A stretch of 64,000 nt of DNA, from assembly GCF_001571105.1 (NCBI RefSeq), contig NZ_BCTD01000010.1, one strand, 5' to 3'. Position numbers and translations under genes: made by a program. The DNA comes from Azotobacter vinelandii (GTDB lineage: Bacteria; Pseudomonadota; Gammaproteobacteria; Pseudomonadales; Pseudomonadaceae). Below the pieces are notes generated by a model, which was not told the DNA's origin, did no database searches, and was given only the letters and a program-made list of their open reading frames with translations. Shown in pieces: positions 8,298 through 16,659 of this stretch (within the stretch, counting starts at the first letter, position 1; the number at the start of each line of letters is the position of its first letter).

Positions 8298-9353
8298 TCA
8301 GGCCGAGGTGGCGTCGTAGAACAGCGCGCTGTTCTTCTGCTCGATCAACGCCTGCTCGATGGCCGCTTGGTGCACCTCGTCGGCATGTTCCTCGCGCTCC
8401 TCCGGCCGGATGCCGAGGCGGGCGAACAGGCGCATGTCCTTCTCCGCCTCCGGGTTGCCGGTGGTCAGCAGGCGCTCGCCGTAGAAGATCGAGTTGGCGC
8501 CGGCGAAGAAGGCCAGGGCCTGCATCTGCTCGTTCATCTCGGAACGGCCGGCGGACAGGCGCACATGGGATCGGGGCATCATGATCCGCGCCACGGCGAG
8601 GGTGCGGATGAAGTCGAAGGGATCGACGTCCTCGGCGTTCTCCAGGGGAGTGCCCTTGACCTTGACCAGCATGTTGATCGGCACCGACTCCGGGTGCTCC
8701 GGCAGGTTGGCCAACTGGATCAGCAGGCCGGCGCGGTCGTCGAGGGACTCGCCCATGCCGAGGATGCCGCCGGAGCAGATCTTCATCCCCGCCTCGCGCA
8801 CGTGGGCCAGGGTTTCCAGGCGCTCGGCGTAGGTGCGGGTGGTGACGATGTTGCCGTAGAACTCCGGCGAGGTGTCCAGGTTGTGGTTGTAATAGTCGAG
8901 GCCGGCCTCGGCCAGCGCCCGGGTCTGCTCGCGGCTCAGGGTGCCCAGGGTCATGCAGGTTTCGAGGCCCAGGGCCTTCACGCCCTTGACCATCTCCAGC
9001 ACGTAGGGCATGTCCTTGGCCGAGGGGTGCTTCCAGGCGGCGCCCATGCAGAAGCGGGTGGAACCGATGGCCTTGGCCTCGGCGGCGGCCCGGATGACCT
9101 TCTGCACCTCCATCAGCTTGGCCTTGTCCAGCCCGGTGTTGTGATGGCCGGACTGCGAGCAGTACTTGCAGTCCTCCGGGCAGGCGCCGGTCTTGATCGA
9201 CAACAGGGTCGACACCTGCACGCGGTTGGGGTCGAAATGCTGGCGATGTACCGCATGCGCCTGGAACAGCAGATCGTTGAACGGCAGTTCGAACAGCGCC
9301 CGGACCTCGTCGAGGGTCCAGTCGTGACGCAGGGAGGCGGCGGAGGCACTCAT
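8298..9353 (-). CDS. bioB: Biotin synthase
   Basis: 351 residues, a radical-SAM enzyme that inserts sulfur into dethiobiotin. The radical-SAM cluster is CPEDCKYC (Cys58, Cys62, Cys65). The residues for the auxiliary [2Fe-2S] cluster are also present (for example Cys in TRFCMGAAW and MTLGTLS). The start at 9353 has a good ribosome binding site, AAGGA 7 nt upstream. It is the first gene of bioB-bioF-bioH-bioC. Upstream are a sigma-70 promoter (9439-9466) and a BirA operator (9460-9492), so biotin sufficiency should repress it. Confidence 0.96.
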   Translation of the reverse strand: MSASAASLRHDWTLDEVRALFELPFNDLLFQAHAVHRQHFDPNRVQVSTLLSIKTGACPEDCKYCSQSGHHNTGLDKAKLMEVQKVIRAAAEAKAIGSTRFCMGAAWKHPSAKDMPYVLEMVKGVKALGLETCMTLGTLSREQTRALAEAGLDYYNHNLDTSPEFYGNIVTTRTYAERLETLAHVREAGMKICSGGILGMGESLDDRAGLLIQLANLPEHPESVPINMLVKVKGTPLENAEDVDPFDFIRTLAVARIMMPRSHVRLSAGRSEMNEQMQALAFFAGANSIFYGERLLTTGNPEAEKDMRLFARLGIRPEEREEHADEVHQAAIEQALIEQKNSALFYDATSA

Positions 9354-9438
9354 GGATTCTTCCTTGCAAGAAGGGCCCGAGCGGACGGGCAGGTCGGGGG
9401 CCACGACCTGCTAGAGTGCGTGGCGCCATGGCGGCATA

Positions 9439-9466
9439 AGTTTAGGGAAGCCCGATGTACTGTCAA
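9439..9466 (-). promoter_or_regulatory. bioB promoter
   Basis: On the minus strand a perfect -35 TTGACA (9461-9466) is followed after 16 nt by TAAACT (9439-9444), with a likely start near 9431. The bioB start codon is about 80 nt downstream. The -35 hexamer is embedded in the left half of the BirA operator, so bound repressor would block RNA polymerase. Confidence 0.75.
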
Positions 9467-10192
9467 CCACGCCCGTTGAGACAGGTTTACAACTGGATAA
9501 AAAATAATCAATCCTGCCTGCTCTGCGACGAGCCGGCGGAAACCGGCCTGCCGCTGTGCGCCAGTTGCGAAGCCGAACTGCCCTGGCTCGGCGCGCACTG
9601 CGCGATCTGCGCCCTGCCGCTGCCGGCTGCGGACCTGGTCTGCGGCGCCTGCCAGAAGCGGCCGCCGGCCTTCGACCGGGTGGAAGCGCCCTGGCGCTAC
9701 GCCTTCCCCGTCGACACCCTGATCGCCCGCTTCAAGCACCAGGCGCGCTGGCCGCTGGGCCGGCTGCTCGGCGAACTGCTCGCCCGCCACCTGCAACATG
9801 CCTATGCCGAGGGCCTGCCGCGTCCCGACGGCCTGCTGCCGGTGCCGCTGGCGCAAGGTCGGCTGCGTCGGCGCGGCTTCAACCAGGCGCACATGCTCGC
9901 CCGCTGGCTGGGCCGGCCCCTGGAGCTGTCGGTGGAGGAGCACCTGCTGTTGCGCCTGCACGATACCCCGGCGCAGCAGGAGCTGGATGCCATCGCGCGC
10001 CGGCGCAACCTGCGCGGCGCCTTCGCCCTGGCCGACCCCGCGGCCGTCGCCGGCCGCCACCTGGCGCTGGTCGACGACGTACTGACCACCGGCGCCACCG
10101 TCGAAGCGCTGGCCCGCCTGCTGCGCGCGGCCGGCGCAGCGCGGGTCGACGTCTACTGCCTGGCGCGCACGCCGAAGGCGGACGGCCGCTGA
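9455..10192 (+). CDS. comF: ComF family phosphoribosyltransferase-like protein
   Basis: 245 residues. The N-terminal cysteines (CLLCDE, CASCE, CAIC, CGAC) form the zinc-ribbon part of ComF. The C-terminal half has the PRPP-binding loop LALVDDVLTTGATVEAL (about 202-218). In naturally competent bacteria ComF is needed for uptake or processing of transforming DNA; its biochemical activity is unproven. The ATG at 9455 has a GGGAAG Shine-Dalgarno 5 nt upstream. The first codons (residues 3-13) coincide with the BirA operator, so the operator constrains or is constrained by this N-terminus. It is divergent from bioB. Confidence 0.88.
   Translation: MYCQPRPLRQVYNWIKNNQSCLLCDEPAETGLPLCASCEAELPWLGAHCAICALPLPAADLVCGACQKRPPAFDRVEAPWRYAFPVDTLIARFKHQARWPLGRLLGELLARHLQHAYAEGLPRPDGLLPVPLAQGRLRRRGFNQAHMLARWLGRPLELSVEEHLLLRLHDTPAQQELDAIARRRNLRGAFALADPAAVAGRHLALVDDVLTTGATVEALARLLRAAGAARVDVYCLARTPKADGR
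9460..9492. promoter_or_regulatory. BirA operator between bioB and comF
   Basis: The right half-site GGTTTACAA (9484-9492) matches the E. coli BirA half-site exactly. The left half CTGTCAACC (9460-9468) differs from TTGTAAACC at two positions. The spacer is 15 nt, as in known bio operators. It overlaps the -35 of the bioB promoter and lies within codons 2-13 of comF. The birA gene at 1935-2900 keeps its DNA-binding domain, which supports function. Confidence 0.8.
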
Positions 10193-10301
10193 TCCCTTGC
10201 GGGAGGCTGCCGGCGATCCATCCTCAAGGCCAGTCGCCATGCCCCGATACAGCTCTCCCCTGCAACCGCTAAACTGAGGACCATAGTCCTTGGAGTGCCC
10301 C

Positions 10302-11276
10302 ATGAGCCATCCCTTCGATTCTCTCACCCCCGATCTGGTCCTCGACGCCGTGGAAAGCCTCGGCTACCTCAGCGACGCTCGCGTACTGGCGCTGAACAGC
10401 TACGAGAACCGCGTCTATCAGGTCGGCATCGAAGGCGGCGAACCGCTGATCGCCAAGTTCTACCGGCCGCAACGCTGGAGCGACGCGGCGATCCGCGAGG
10501 AACACGCCTTCAGCCTGGAACTGGCCGACTGCGAGGTACCGGTGGTGGCGCCGCTGTCCAGAGACGGCGAAACCCTGTTCGAGCACAGCGGCTTCCGCTT
10601 CGCCCTGTTCCCCCGGCGCGGCGGCCGGGCGCCGGAGCCCGGCAACCTGGACCAGTTGTACCGCCTCGGTGGCCTGCTCGGCCGCCTGCACGCGGTGGGC
10701 GCGAGCCGGCCCTTCGAACACCGCGAGGAACTGACGGTGGCCAACTTCGGTCACGACTCGCTGAGCACCCTGCTCGACGGCGGCTTCGTCCCGAAAAGCC
10801 TGCTGCCGGCCTACGAGTCGGTGGCCCGCGACCTGCTGGCGCGCCTCGACGCGTTGTTCGGCGCGACGACCTACCGGACGATCCGCATCCACGGCGATTG
10901 CCACCCGGGCAACCTGCTGTGCCGCGACGAAACCTTCCATATCGTCGACCTGGACGACTGCCGCATGGGCCCGGCGGTGCAGGACCTGTGGATGATGCTC
11001 GCCGGCGATCGCCAGGAACGCCTCGCCCAGCTCGCCGAACTGATGGACGGCTACCAGGAGTTCCACGACTTCGACCCGCGCCAGTTGGCGCTGATCGAGG
11101 GCCTGCGCGCCCTGCGCCTGATCCACTACAGCGCCTGGCTGGCCCGGCGCTGGGACGACCCGGCGTTCCCGCCAAGCTTTCCCTGGTTCGGCACCGAACG
11201 CTACTGGGGCGAGCAGATCCTCACCCTGCGCGAGCAGCGGGCGGCGCTGGACGAGGAACCGTTGCGGCTGTTCTGA
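10302..11276 (+). CDS. srkA: Stress response Ser/Thr protein kinase SrkA-like
   Basis: 324 residues with the aminoglycoside-phosphotransferase/RdoA kinase fold. The catalytic loop is IHGDCHPGNLL (about 199-209) and the metal-binding DLDD, in IVDLDDCRMGP, follows at about 216-226. SrkA (YihE) of enteric bacteria phosphorylates Ser/Thr and protects against MazEF-linked and oxidative death. The start MSHPFDSL at 10302 was chosen because it matches the family N-terminus; the upstream ATG at 10290 would add only four residues. In E. coli the gene sits beside dsbA. Here a dsbG-like gene is two genes away, which may be coincidence. Confidence 0.87.
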   Translation: MSHPFDSLTPDLVLDAVESLGYLSDARVLALNSYENRVYQVGIEGGEPLIAKFYRPQRWSDAAIREEHAFSLELADCEVPVVAPLSRDGETLFEHSGFRFALFPRRGGRAPEPGNLDQLYRLGGLLGRLHAVGASRPFEHREELTVANFGHDSLSTLLDGGFVPKSLLPAYESVARDLLARLDALFGATTYRTIRIHGDCHPGNLLCRDETFHIVDLDDCRMGPAVQDLWMMLAGDRQERLAQLAELMDGYQEFHDFDPRQLALIEGLRALRLIHYSAWLARRWDDPAFPPSFPWFGTERYWGEQILTLREQRAALDEEPLRLF

Positions 11277-11460
11277 GTAACCGTCTTCGGAGCCAAGCGC
11301 TGTGAAGCGAGTTGCTCCAGGGTTCGTGGGTTCCGACCATGGCATTGAACGGGGAAGGCCGGGCGGACCCACTCCGGAAAAACGCTGCACGAAACGGACA
11401 GACGTCCCCACGTCCCGCCCCTAGAATCGGCGACCTCGCCAATCGCCGCAGGATCACTGC

Positions 11461-12357
11461 ATGCATGCCGCCAACCCGCGCCGCGGGTATCTCCTGGGCC
11501 TCACCGCCTACGGGCTCTGGGGTCTGTTCCCGCTCTACTTCAAGATCCTGGAAAACATCCCCGCCGGGGAAATCCTAGTCCATCGGGTGCTCTGGTCGGC
11601 CCTCTGCGGGCTGCTCCTGCTGCAGCTCTGGCGGCATCCGGGCTGGTGGCGGGAGCTGCGCGACAATCCCCGGCTCCTCGCCGTGCTCGCCGGCAGCGGC
11701 CTGCTGATCGCCTGCAACTGGCTGCTCTACGTCTGGGCGGTGAACAACGGACGCATGCTGGAGACCAGCCTGGGCTACTACATCAACCCGCTGGTCAACG
11801 TCCTGCTCGGCCTGCTGCTGCTCGGCGAACGCCTGCGCCCGCTGCAATGGCTGGCGGTGGGCCTGGCGGCCCTCGGCGTACTGCAGCAACTCTGGCAGCT
11901 CGGCAGCCTGCCGTGGATCTCGCTGGCGCTGGCGCTCTCCTTCGGCTTCTACGGACTGATCCGCAAGCGGGCGCCGGTCGCCGCGCTGCCTGGCCTGGTG
12001 GTGGAGACCTGGCTGCTGCTGCCGCCAGCCCTCGGCTGGCTATGGCTGCATCCGGACGCCGGCAGCGCCCAGGGCGCCTTCTGGAGCACACCGCAGGCGC
12101 TCTGGCTGGCCATGGCCGGCCCGGTCACCCTGGTGCCGCTGCTCTGCTTCAATGCCGCCGCGCGGCATCTGCCCTATGCAACCCTCGGCTTCCTGCAATA
12201 CCTGGCGCCGACCCTGGTGCTGCTGCTCGCGGTATTCGTCTACGGCGAGCCGCTGGAGCCGGGCAAGCTGGCGGCCTTCGTCTGCATCTGGCTGGGCCTG
12301 GCGGTCTACAGCCTGGACATCTGGCGCCACCTGCAACGACCGCCCGCCACGCCATGA
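11461..12357 (+). CDS. rarD: RarD protein, EamA-family transporter
   Basis: 298 residues with ten predicted transmembrane helices made of two EamA repeats. The start GYLLGLTAYGLWGLFPLYFK and the stretch ACNWLLYVWAVNNGRMLETSLGYYINPLVNVLLG are characteristic of the RarD branch. It is an inner-membrane permease of the drug/metabolite transporter superfamily; the substrate is unknown, with chloramphenicol sensitivity reported for a homologue. It stands alone, with 184 nt of featureless sequence before it and a 264-nt gap with two DnaA-box-like 9-mers after it. Confidence 0.88.
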   Translation: MHAANPRRGYLLGLTAYGLWGLFPLYFKILENIPAGEILVHRVLWSALCGLLLLQLWRHPGWWRELRDNPRLLAVLAGSGLLIACNWLLYVWAVNNGRMLETSLGYYINPLVNVLLGLLLLGERLRPLQWLAVGLAALGVLQQLWQLGSLPWISLALALSFGFYGLIRKRAPVAALPGLVVETWLLLPPALGWLWLHPDAGSAQGAFWSTPQALWLAMAGPVTLVPLLCFNAAARHLPYATLGFLQYLAPTLVLLLAVFVYGEPLEPGKLAAFVCIWLGLAVYSLDIWRHLQRPPATP

Positions 12358-12426
12358 ACCTGTACGTTTTTCGCGCAAACCGCCGCGGACCAGGCGCCAT
12401 CGGCCCTGCAGCGAGTCGTCCCAAGC

Positions 12427-12547
12427 TTATCCACAGAGACGTTCACGCCCGCTGTGCACAAGGGCGAAAAGCTGCTCATTTTTTGCCCATTCCCCGGCAA
12501 ACCCCATTCCGCCTGGCACGGCAGCCGGGCTCCCCAGGTTATCCACA
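12427..12547. promoter_or_regulatory. Pair of perfect DnaA-box 9-mers
   Basis: TTATCCACA occurs at 12427-12435 and 12539-12547, in the same orientation and 112 nt apart, in the non-coding stretch between rarD and dsbG. This is the consensus DnaA box. Two perfect copies in 120 nt is unusual, but no AT-rich unwinding element or GATC cluster is visible and the neighbours are not those of a chromosomal origin. They could titrate DnaA or make dsbG DnaA-responsive. Confidence 0.45.
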
Positions 12548-12621
12548 GCACTGTCCAGCCGATCTGGGGATTGCTTGCCCGCACATTCTTTTCCACATTC
12601 TCCCGCACGAGGACACCAGCC

Positions 12622-13395
12622 ATGATGCGTTTCGAGCGCCTTCCCCTCCTGCTGGCCGGCCTGGGCCTGCTGGGCCTGTCGGCGGCGGCCAGCCGCGCCG
12701 AGGAACTGCCGGCGCCGATCCAGGCGGCCGAGGCCCGCGGCGCCGAGATCGTCGGCACCTTCGAGGCGCCGGGCGGCCTGAAGGGCTACGCGGCCCGCTA
12801 CGACGGCCAGGGCATGGCGCTCTACCTGACTCCCGACGGCCAGCACGTGCTGATCGGCAACCTGCTCGACGCCCGGGGCCAGGACCTGACCGGGCCGCGA
12901 CTGGAAGAACTGGTCTACGCACCGCTGGGCAAGGAGATGTGGGCACGCATGGAACGCAGCGGCTGGATCGCCGACGGCAGCGCCGCGGCGCCGCGCATCG
13001 TCTACCTGTTCTCCGATCCGAATTGTCCCTACTGCACCCGGTTCTGGCAGCAGGCCCGCCCCTGGGTCGAGGCCGGCAGGGTGCAATTGCGCCACATCAT
13101 GGTCGGCATCCTGCGCGCCGACAGCGCCGGCAAGGCCGCCGCGCTGCTCGCGGCCGAACGGCCGGAACAGGCGCTGCACGAGCATGAAAGCGCCGGCAAG
13201 GCCAGCACGCTCGAGGCACTGGCGGAAATCCCGCCGCGGATCGGCGAGCGCCTGGAGGACAACCTCGAACTGATGAATGCCCTGGGCGCGATGGCGACTC
13301 CGGCGATCTTCTACCTGGACGCACGCGACCGTCTGCAGCAACAGCAGGGCGCCCCGGACGCAGCGGCGCTGGCGCAGATCATGGGGCCACGGTAG
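12622..13395 (+). CDS. dsbG: DsbG-like periplasmic thiol:disulfide interchange protein
   Basis: 257 residues. A signal peptide is evident (RFERLPLLLAGLGLLGLSAAASRAEE). The N-terminal dimerisation part is followed by a thioredoxin domain with the active site NCPYC (about 136-140) and the cis-Pro loop MATPAIFYLD (about 226-235). It matches the DsbC/DsbG isomerase group: DsbG protects single cysteines from over-oxidation and isomerises disulfides. Two adjacent Met codons open the gene; either may be used. The CPYC dipeptide is shared by DsbC and DsbG, so the G assignment rests on overall similarity. Confidence 0.82.
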   Translation: MMRFERLPLLLAGLGLLGLSAAASRAEELPAPIQAAEARGAEIVGTFEAPGGLKGYAARYDGQGMALYLTPDGQHVLIGNLLDARGQDLTGPRLEELVYAPLGKEMWARMERSGWIADGSAAAPRIVYLFSDPNCPYCTRFWQQARPWVEAGRVQLRHIMVGILRADSAGKAAALLAAERPEQALHEHESAGKASTLEALAEIPPRIGERLEDNLELMNALGAMATPAIFYLDARDRLQQQQGAPDAAALAQIMGPR

Positions 13396-13408
13396 CCCGC
13401 GGGTCGGG

Positions 13409-13927
13409 CTAATCCTCCGGACGCAGGATCAGCTCCACCATCAGATCGTCGGCCAGGGTTTCCAGGCGGCGCTGCAACTGCTCCAGCGACAGCTCCATCG
13501 GTACCGCCAACTGGGCCTGGGCGTGGAACAGCGTCTCGCTGCTCATCGGCGCCGGCGCCACCTCGGTGTCCAGGCTTTCCAGGTTGACGCCGTGCTCGGC
13601 GAGCAGGCGGGTGATGTCGCGCACGATGCCGGGGCGGTCGTTGCCGACCAGCTCCAGTTGGACCGGGCGCCAGGCGCTGGCCGGCTCGTCGCCGCTCGGC
13701 GCCAGCAACACGCGGATGCCCTGGCTCTCCAGGTCGTGCAACGCGGCGGCGAGATCGCCATGGGCCGTCTCGGGCACGGCCACCCGCAGAATCCCGGCGA
13801 ACTGCCCGGCCATGCGCGCCATGCGGCTTTCCAGCCAGTTGCCGCCATGCCCGGCGATGCACTGGGCGATCTGCTCCACCAGTCCCGGCTTGTCCCGGGC
13901 TATTACCGTCAGTACCAGATGCTCCAC
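13409..13927 (-). CDS. gcvR: GcvR-type glycine cleavage repressor (two ACT domains)
   Basis: 172 residues made of two ACT domains (about 1-75 and 85-165). The first opens LVLTVIARDKPGLVEQIAQ and the second opens VQLELVGNDRPGIVRDITRLL. The translation start is GTG at 13925-13927 with an excellent AAGGAG 6 nt upstream. Longer in-frame extensions run into the divergent gene glcB and were rejected. GcvR senses glycine and antagonises the activator GcvA at the glycine cleavage operon. No gcvA or gcvTHP gene is near, so only the family role can be stated. It is convergent with dsbG and divergent from glcB. Confidence 0.8.
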   Translation of the reverse strand: MEHLVLTVIARDKPGLVEQIAQCIAGHGGNWLESRMARMAGQFAGILRVAVPETAHGDLAAALHDLESQGIRVLLAPSGDEPASAWRPVQLELVGNDRPGIVRDITRLLAEHGVNLESLDTEVAPAPMSSETLFHAQAQLAVPMELSLEQLQRRLETLADDLMVELILRPED

Positions 13928-14148
13928 AGTCGTCTCCTTCTGCTGGCGAATCCGCGTCCCGTCTCGGTTGGCGGCGGACGCGCCGGGCTGCCAGACTCGT
14001 TTTCCGAAGAGGGTGGCCAAGGCGAACGAGGCATTCCCCGAAGTATAGGCACGACGGCGCCTCGCGGCCGTTTCGCACGAGCGCCGCACTTCCCCGTCTG
14101 ACTTTCGTCGTAGGTCGCGCAGCAACACAGCTTTCCCCGCGGCCTTTA

Positions 14149-14174
14149 TGTAGTATGCTGCGCAACGCACTACA
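14149..14174. promoter_or_regulatory. Inverted repeat upstream of glcB
   Basis: TGTAGT (14149-14154) and ACTACA (14169-14174) form a perfect 6-bp inverted repeat with 14 nt between, about 57 nt before the glcB start, in the 303-nt gap shared with gcvR. It may be a regulator binding site. The rest of the gap shows no strong promoter hexamers that I can defend. Confidence 0.35.
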
Positions 14175-14230
14175 AAACGAACGGGCGCCGTCCCGGTGCG
14201 ATCCGGAATCCAACAGAAAACGAGGCAAAC

Positions 14231-16405
14231 ATGACCGAGCGCGTTCAAGTCGGCGGCCTGCAAGTCGCCAAAGTCCTGTATGACTTCATCAATGCCGAAG
14301 CCGTCCCCGGCACCGGCGTCGATGTCGCCGCCTTCTGGGCCGGCGCCGCCGATGTCATCCACGACCTGGCGCCGAAGAACCGCGCCCTGCTGGCCAAGCG
14401 CGACGAACTGCAGGCGAAGATCGACGCCTGGCACCGGGCCCGTGCCGGCCAGGGCCACGACGCCGTGGCCTACAAGACCTTCCTGCAGGAGATCGGCTAC
14501 CTGTTGCCGGAACCCGAGGATTTCGCCGCCACCACCGAGAACGTCGACGACGAGATCGCCCGCATGGCCGGTCCGCAACTGGTGGTGCCGATCATGAACG
14601 CGCGTTTCGCCCTGAACGCCGCCAACGCCCGCTGGGGCTCGCTGTACGACGCGCTGTACGGCACCGACGCGATCCCCGAAGCGGGTGGCGCCGAGAAAGT
14701 CCAAGGCTACAACAAGGTTCGCGGCGACAAGGTCATCGCCCTCGCCCGCGCCTTCCTCGACGAGGCCGCACCGCTGGAAGGCACCTCCCATGCCGCCGCC
14801 ACCGGCTATCGCATCGACGGCGGCAAGCTGGTCGTCGCCCTCGGAGGCGGCAGCGCCACCGGCCTGAAGAACCCGGCCCAACTGGTCGGCTTCCAGGGCG
14901 AGGCGGCCGCGCCCAAGGCCGTGCTGCTCAAGCACAACGGCATCCACTTCGAGATCCAGATCGACCCGCAGAGCCCGATCGGCAAGACCGACGCCGCCGG
15001 CGTGAAGGACGTGCTGATGGAGGCAGCCCTGACCACCATCATGGACTGCGAGGACTCGGTGGCCGCCGTCGACGCCGACGACAAGGTCATCGCCTACCGG
15101 AACTGGCTGGGCCTGATGAAGGGCGACCTGGCCGAGCAGGTCAGCAAGGGCGGCAGCACCTTCACCCGCACCATGAACCCGGACCGCGAGTACACCGCGG
15201 CGGGCGGCGGCGCCCTGACCCTGCACGGTCGCTCCCTGCTGTTCGTGCGCAACGTCGGCCACCTGATGACCAACGACGCGATCCTCGACAAGGACGGCAA
15301 CGAAGTGCCGGAAGGCATCCAGGACGCGCTGTTCACCGGCCTGATCGCCCTGCACGACCTCAAGGGCGACACCAGCCGCCGGAACAGCCGCGCCGGCTCC
15401 GTGTACATCGTCAAGCCGAAGATGCACGGCCCCGAGGAAGTCGCCTTCACCAACGAGCTGTTCGGCCGCGTCGAGGACGTCCTCGGCCTGACCCGCAATA
15501 CCCTCAAGGTCGGCATCATGGACGAGGAGCGCCGCACCACGGTCAACCTCAAGGCCTGCATCAAGGCCGCCCGCGAGCGCGTGGTGTTCATCAACACCGG
15601 CTTCCTCGACCGCACCGGCGACGAACTACACACCTCCATGGAAGCCGGCCCGATGATCCGCAAGGGCGAGATGAAAAACGCCACCTGGATCAAGGCCTAC
15701 GAGAACTGGAACGTCGACATCGGCCTGGCCACCGGCCTGTCCGGCCGCGCGCAGATCGGCAAGGGCATGTGGGCCATGCCCGACCTGATGGCCGCCATGC
15801 TCGAGCAGAAGATCGGCCATCCGCTGGCCGGCGCCAACACCGCCTGGGTACCGTCGCCGACCGCCGCCACCCTGCACGCCCTGCACTACCACAAGGTCGA
15901 CGTGTTCGCCCGCCAGCGGGAGCTGGCCAAGCGCGAGCGCGCCTCGCTGGACGACATCCTGAGCATCCCGCTGGCGCCGAACACCGACTGGAGCGCCGCC
16001 GAGATCCAGCAGGAGCTGGACAACAACGCCCAGGGCATCCTCGGCTACGTGGTGCGCTGGATCGACCAGGGCGTCGGCTGCTCCAAGGTCCCGGACATCA
16101 ACGACATCGGCCTGATGGAAGACCGCGCCACCCTGCGCATCTCCAGCCAGCACATCGCCAACTGGCTGCGCCACGGCGTGTGCAGCCTCGAGCAGGTGAT
16201 GGAAACCTTCAAGCGCATGGCCCTGGTGGTGGACCGCCAGAACGCCGGCGACCCGCTGTACCGTCCGATGGCGCCGGACTTCGACGGCGTCGCCTTCCAG
16301 GCCGCCGTCGAGCTGTGCGTCGAAGGCACCAGGCAGCCCAACGGCTACACCGAGCCGGTGCTGCACCGCCGCCGCCGCGAATTCAAGGCCAAGAACGGTC
16401 TCTGA
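14231..16405 (+). CDS. glcB: Malate synthase G
   Basis: 724 residues, the length of the monomeric G isoform. It condenses glyoxylate with acetyl-CoA to malate in the glyoxylate and glycolate pathways. Recognisable segments are MDCEDSVAAVDADDK (catalytic acidic region, about 272-286), the glyoxylate-binding FTRTMNPDREY and TLHGRSLLFVRNVGHLM, and INTGFLDRTGDELHTSMEAGPM near 455. The start has an appropriately spaced purine-rich site. It is followed by a strong terminator (16458-16515), so it appears to be monocistronic. Confidence 0.97.
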   Translation: MTERVQVGGLQVAKVLYDFINAEAVPGTGVDVAAFWAGAADVIHDLAPKNRALLAKRDELQAKIDAWHRARAGQGHDAVAYKTFLQEIGYLLPEPEDFAATTENVDDEIARMAGPQLVVPIMNARFALNAANARWGSLYDALYGTDAIPEAGGAEKVQGYNKVRGDKVIALARAFLDEAAPLEGTSHAAATGYRIDGGKLVVALGGGSATGLKNPAQLVGFQGEAAAPKAVLLKHNGIHFEIQIDPQSPIGKTDAAGVKDVLMEAALTTIMDCEDSVAAVDADDKVIAYRNWLGLMKGDLAEQVSKGGSTFTRTMNPDREYTAAGGGALTLHGRSLLFVRNVGHLMTNDAILDKDGNEVPEGIQDALFTGLIALHDLKGDTSRRNSRAGSVYIVKPKMHGPEEVAFTNELFGRVEDVLGLTRNTLKVGIMDEERRTTVNLKACIKAARERVVFINTGFLDRTGDELHTSMEAGPMIRKGEMKNATWIKAYENWNVDIGLATGLSGRAQIGKGMWAMPDLMAAMLEQKIGHPLAGANTAWVPSPTAATLHALHYHKVDVFARQRELAKRERASLDDILSIPLAPNTDWSAAEIQQELDNNAQGILGYVVRWIDQGVGCSKVPDINDIGLMEDRATLRISSQHIANWLRHGVCSLEQVMETFKRMALVVDRQNAGDPLYRPMAPDFDGVAFQAAVELCVEGTRQPNGYTEPVLHRRRREFKAKNGL

Positions 16406-16457
16406 ACCCCTCCGGCAGGGATGCCGACCCGGAGCGCCGACCGGCGCTCCACCCCGC

Positions 16458-16515
16458 GCCGCGCACCCGGCCTGCTGTTTCCCCGGCAGGCCGGGTGCGC
16501 GGCGCACTCTTTTTT
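16458..16515 (+). terminator. Very strong terminator after glcB
   Basis: A perfect 18-bp GC-rich stem (16458-16475 with 16486-16503) and a 10-nt loop is followed by GCACTC and six T (16510-16515). It lies 52 nt after the glcB stop and isolates it from the DUF294 gene. Confidence 0.9.
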
Positions 16516-16659
16516 GCCCACGGATGCGCCGCAGGGCCCGCCGGAAAAGCACGCTTTCCCTGTCCGCCGTCAATCCGCGCGGCACGCTCCACGGCGCCGC
16601 GCCCACCGCTCGCGTGTCAGAATCGAAGGTGGACATCCAGCCCGCAAGGAGAACAACCG

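Noticed and set aside
12427..12547. Possible replication origin because of the two DnaA boxes
   Set aside because: Only two boxes, no AT-rich unwinding region, and no dnaA, rpmH, dnaN or gyrB nearby.
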